From positions 34,234,560 to 34,298,559 of the forward strand of contig CM067067.1 of the NCBI GenBank assembly GCA_033980235.1: 64,000 bases of DNA, written 5' to 3'. Shown piece after piece: positions 62,536-64,000 of the stretch; the first letter of the stretch is position 1; each line of letters begins with the position of its first letter. A program made the position numbers and the translations under genes. Source of the DNA: Diadema setosum (Eukaryota > Echinodermata > Echinoidea > Diadematoida > Diadematidae). The notes under the pieces are model-generated. The model was not told the origin of the DNA. It made no database searches and saw only the letters and a program-made list of their open reading frames with translations.

Positions 62536-64000
62536 ATGGTAGTAAGCTCTGTCGGATTTAAACGTAGTGTTCAGTTTTCAAATTTGATTTTCGTGTTTGA
62601 GTGTGACAGGGTCCATGATGAATACTCAGATGAATTTCAAAGTACATGTTATCCAACAGCATTAGACTCAGTAATAAGTGATTAGTGGAGGCAGTGATCA
62701 GTTTTGTGATAGTTTCCGTGTCTTTGCTCGTTTGATTGCTAAACTTACAGCAAATGATGGCAAGCACCACTGTTTGGTGTGATCTGCAGCATGAGCGATC
62801 TCAGGGTACATTTGTCGTGGATGGAATGAAATTACTTCTTGTGGGAAAAGAAAAGTTTTGCATGGACTTGATGATAGGTAATAGTTCTCCATGTCTGTGC
62901 TACCATGGACCTAGGTCCATGGTGCTACCAAAAGAAGAAAGTGATAGTGAATGGTAAAGACCAAGAATGTGCTTTTCACACCCATCCTACCCTCCCCATT
63001 TTATTTTTTTTTTTTTATTATTTTTTTTTTTTTAGGGGGGGGAGGGCAGGTAGGGGGCTGCATAGCTTCTCCATGAAATGTGGCATCATTGTATCACAAC
63101 TCCTTTATTATCCTTGTTCTAATGATGATGGTTTTATTTTGGGCTGTTTTCTCTTGAAAGCTTGCTCTGATGAGTTATTTCATCCACCTGTGGTCAGCTG
63201 AATCTAATGTGGGAATTCATTGTATGAAGTTTGTGAGGAGTGTGAACGCTCCTCTGGCAAACTGAAAATACATGTGTAAACAACTTGGTAAGTTTACTGC
63301 TTTCATCACTGAATGTGATTTTAGATTCTATTGTAATCACGTGTTTCATCATTACCGGTACTTTTTCTCTTGATATTGATGCGATTCATTTTTATTTTTC
63401 AGGGAAAACAATACTACAGCATTGTGACAGACTATGTACCAAATGTATTTATTTATGCATGTGATAGAAATACCTTGTATTTCTGGCGACAGCTATTGTG
63501 ATTTTATGTTGGTAAATGTATGGTTTTGAATAGCACTCAGATTTAAAAAAGAAAAAAAGAAAAAGAAAAAAAAAAGTTACATAATAAATTTGCCATGATG
63601 CGGAACTCATGGTGAGATTTTTCATGGGAAAAATTCATGAGGTTAGATAGTACTTAAGCAGCAATTGTTACCAGTGCTACTCAAGAGTAGATGACATGTA
63701 GAATGTACTATGAATATCCATTCACAAGTTGTTCGTCTATTTTGCCAGACTCTCTCAAAAGGTTTCAGAGATTGATGTCAAGAATCTTCTGGTATGGTAG
63801 GAAGAAATCATATTGCTTCACAAACAATTCCTTGTCTATTTTCAGTGATAGAATCTATTTACCAATGTGTGTTCATTCCTACTCACTTGCCAAGTCCTCA
63901 TATGAGCTAAAAGAGTGCGTTTTTGTTTTTGGTTCAAAACCTCTGTAATTCCAAGCAGTTAAGAGCTGTAACCTTAGATAAAGTATTATAGCATGGCTGT
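62536..64000. other. Window end, unassigned
   Basis: T-rich tract (63000-63035), A-rich tract (63545-63577). The plus frame 63691-63948 has no recognisable domain. No splice-supported exon found. Confidence 0.45.

Noticed and set aside
63691..63948. 85-codon plus-strand frame, possibly the end of a reverse transcriptase
   Set aside because: Only vague resemblance; no conserved motif and no LINE tail follows.

Overview
This window looks like gene-sparse, repeat-rich DNA of a marine deuterostome invertebrate. My best guess is an echinoderm such as a sea urchin, inferred from the style and density of short inverted-repeat elements; no species marker is visible. The DNA is AT-rich, with split genes, GT-AG introns, SINE and LINE-type tails, many MITEs and satellite arrays. 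There are no bacterial operons, rRNA genes, functional tRNA genes or CRISPR arrays.

Two protein genes can be reconstructed completely from the sequence, exon by exon, with matching splice phases. They lie head to head with 10.5 kb between start codons. (1) On the minus strand, 36504 down to 9145, is an 11-exon gene for a 539-residue major facilitator superfamily transporter of the SV2 / SV2-related family. (2) On the plus strand, 47023 to 56571, is a 9-exon gene for Lunapark (LNPK), 387 residues, a protein that stabilises three-way junctions of the ER network. It has two membrane segments and a C-terminal CxxC...CxxC zinc finger. The two gene products have no obvious shared pathway.

Most of the rest is transposable-element history. 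Three cases can be dated relative to each other from internal empty sites. A TTAA-flanked foldback element (17580-17932) sits inside one arm of a larger foldback (17542-18742) whose other arm keeps the uninserted sequence. Two copies of one TA-flanked element (16972... and 57923-58493) each carry a different nested MITE, and each copy serves as the empty site for the other. A 520 bp element (39550-40069) has a perfect 9 bp target duplication and long terminal inverted repeats, as expected of a Mutator-like element. Two tRNA-derived SINE copies end in AAAC tails.

Three composite elements (about 5880-8750, 12968-13835, 38189-38970) share one architecture: an array of units of about 150-168 bp followed by a GACG-rich tail. 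In two of them the period is 157 bp and the units carry a consensus nuclear-receptor DR1 motif. One array is interrupted by an approximately 820 bp transposon-like insertion with a 95-codon ORF.

Inside the transporter gene, the last 64 bp of exon 4 plus the head of the next intron are duplicated in tandem. The two exon tails differ at five sites, all synonymous.

Layout: 1-5880 repeats and unassigned DNA; 5880-8750 composite satellite; 9145-36504 transporter gene; 36505-47022 intergenic with MITEs and the Mutator-like element; 47023-56571 Lunapark; 56572-64000 3' UTR and downstream DNA with three foldback elements.
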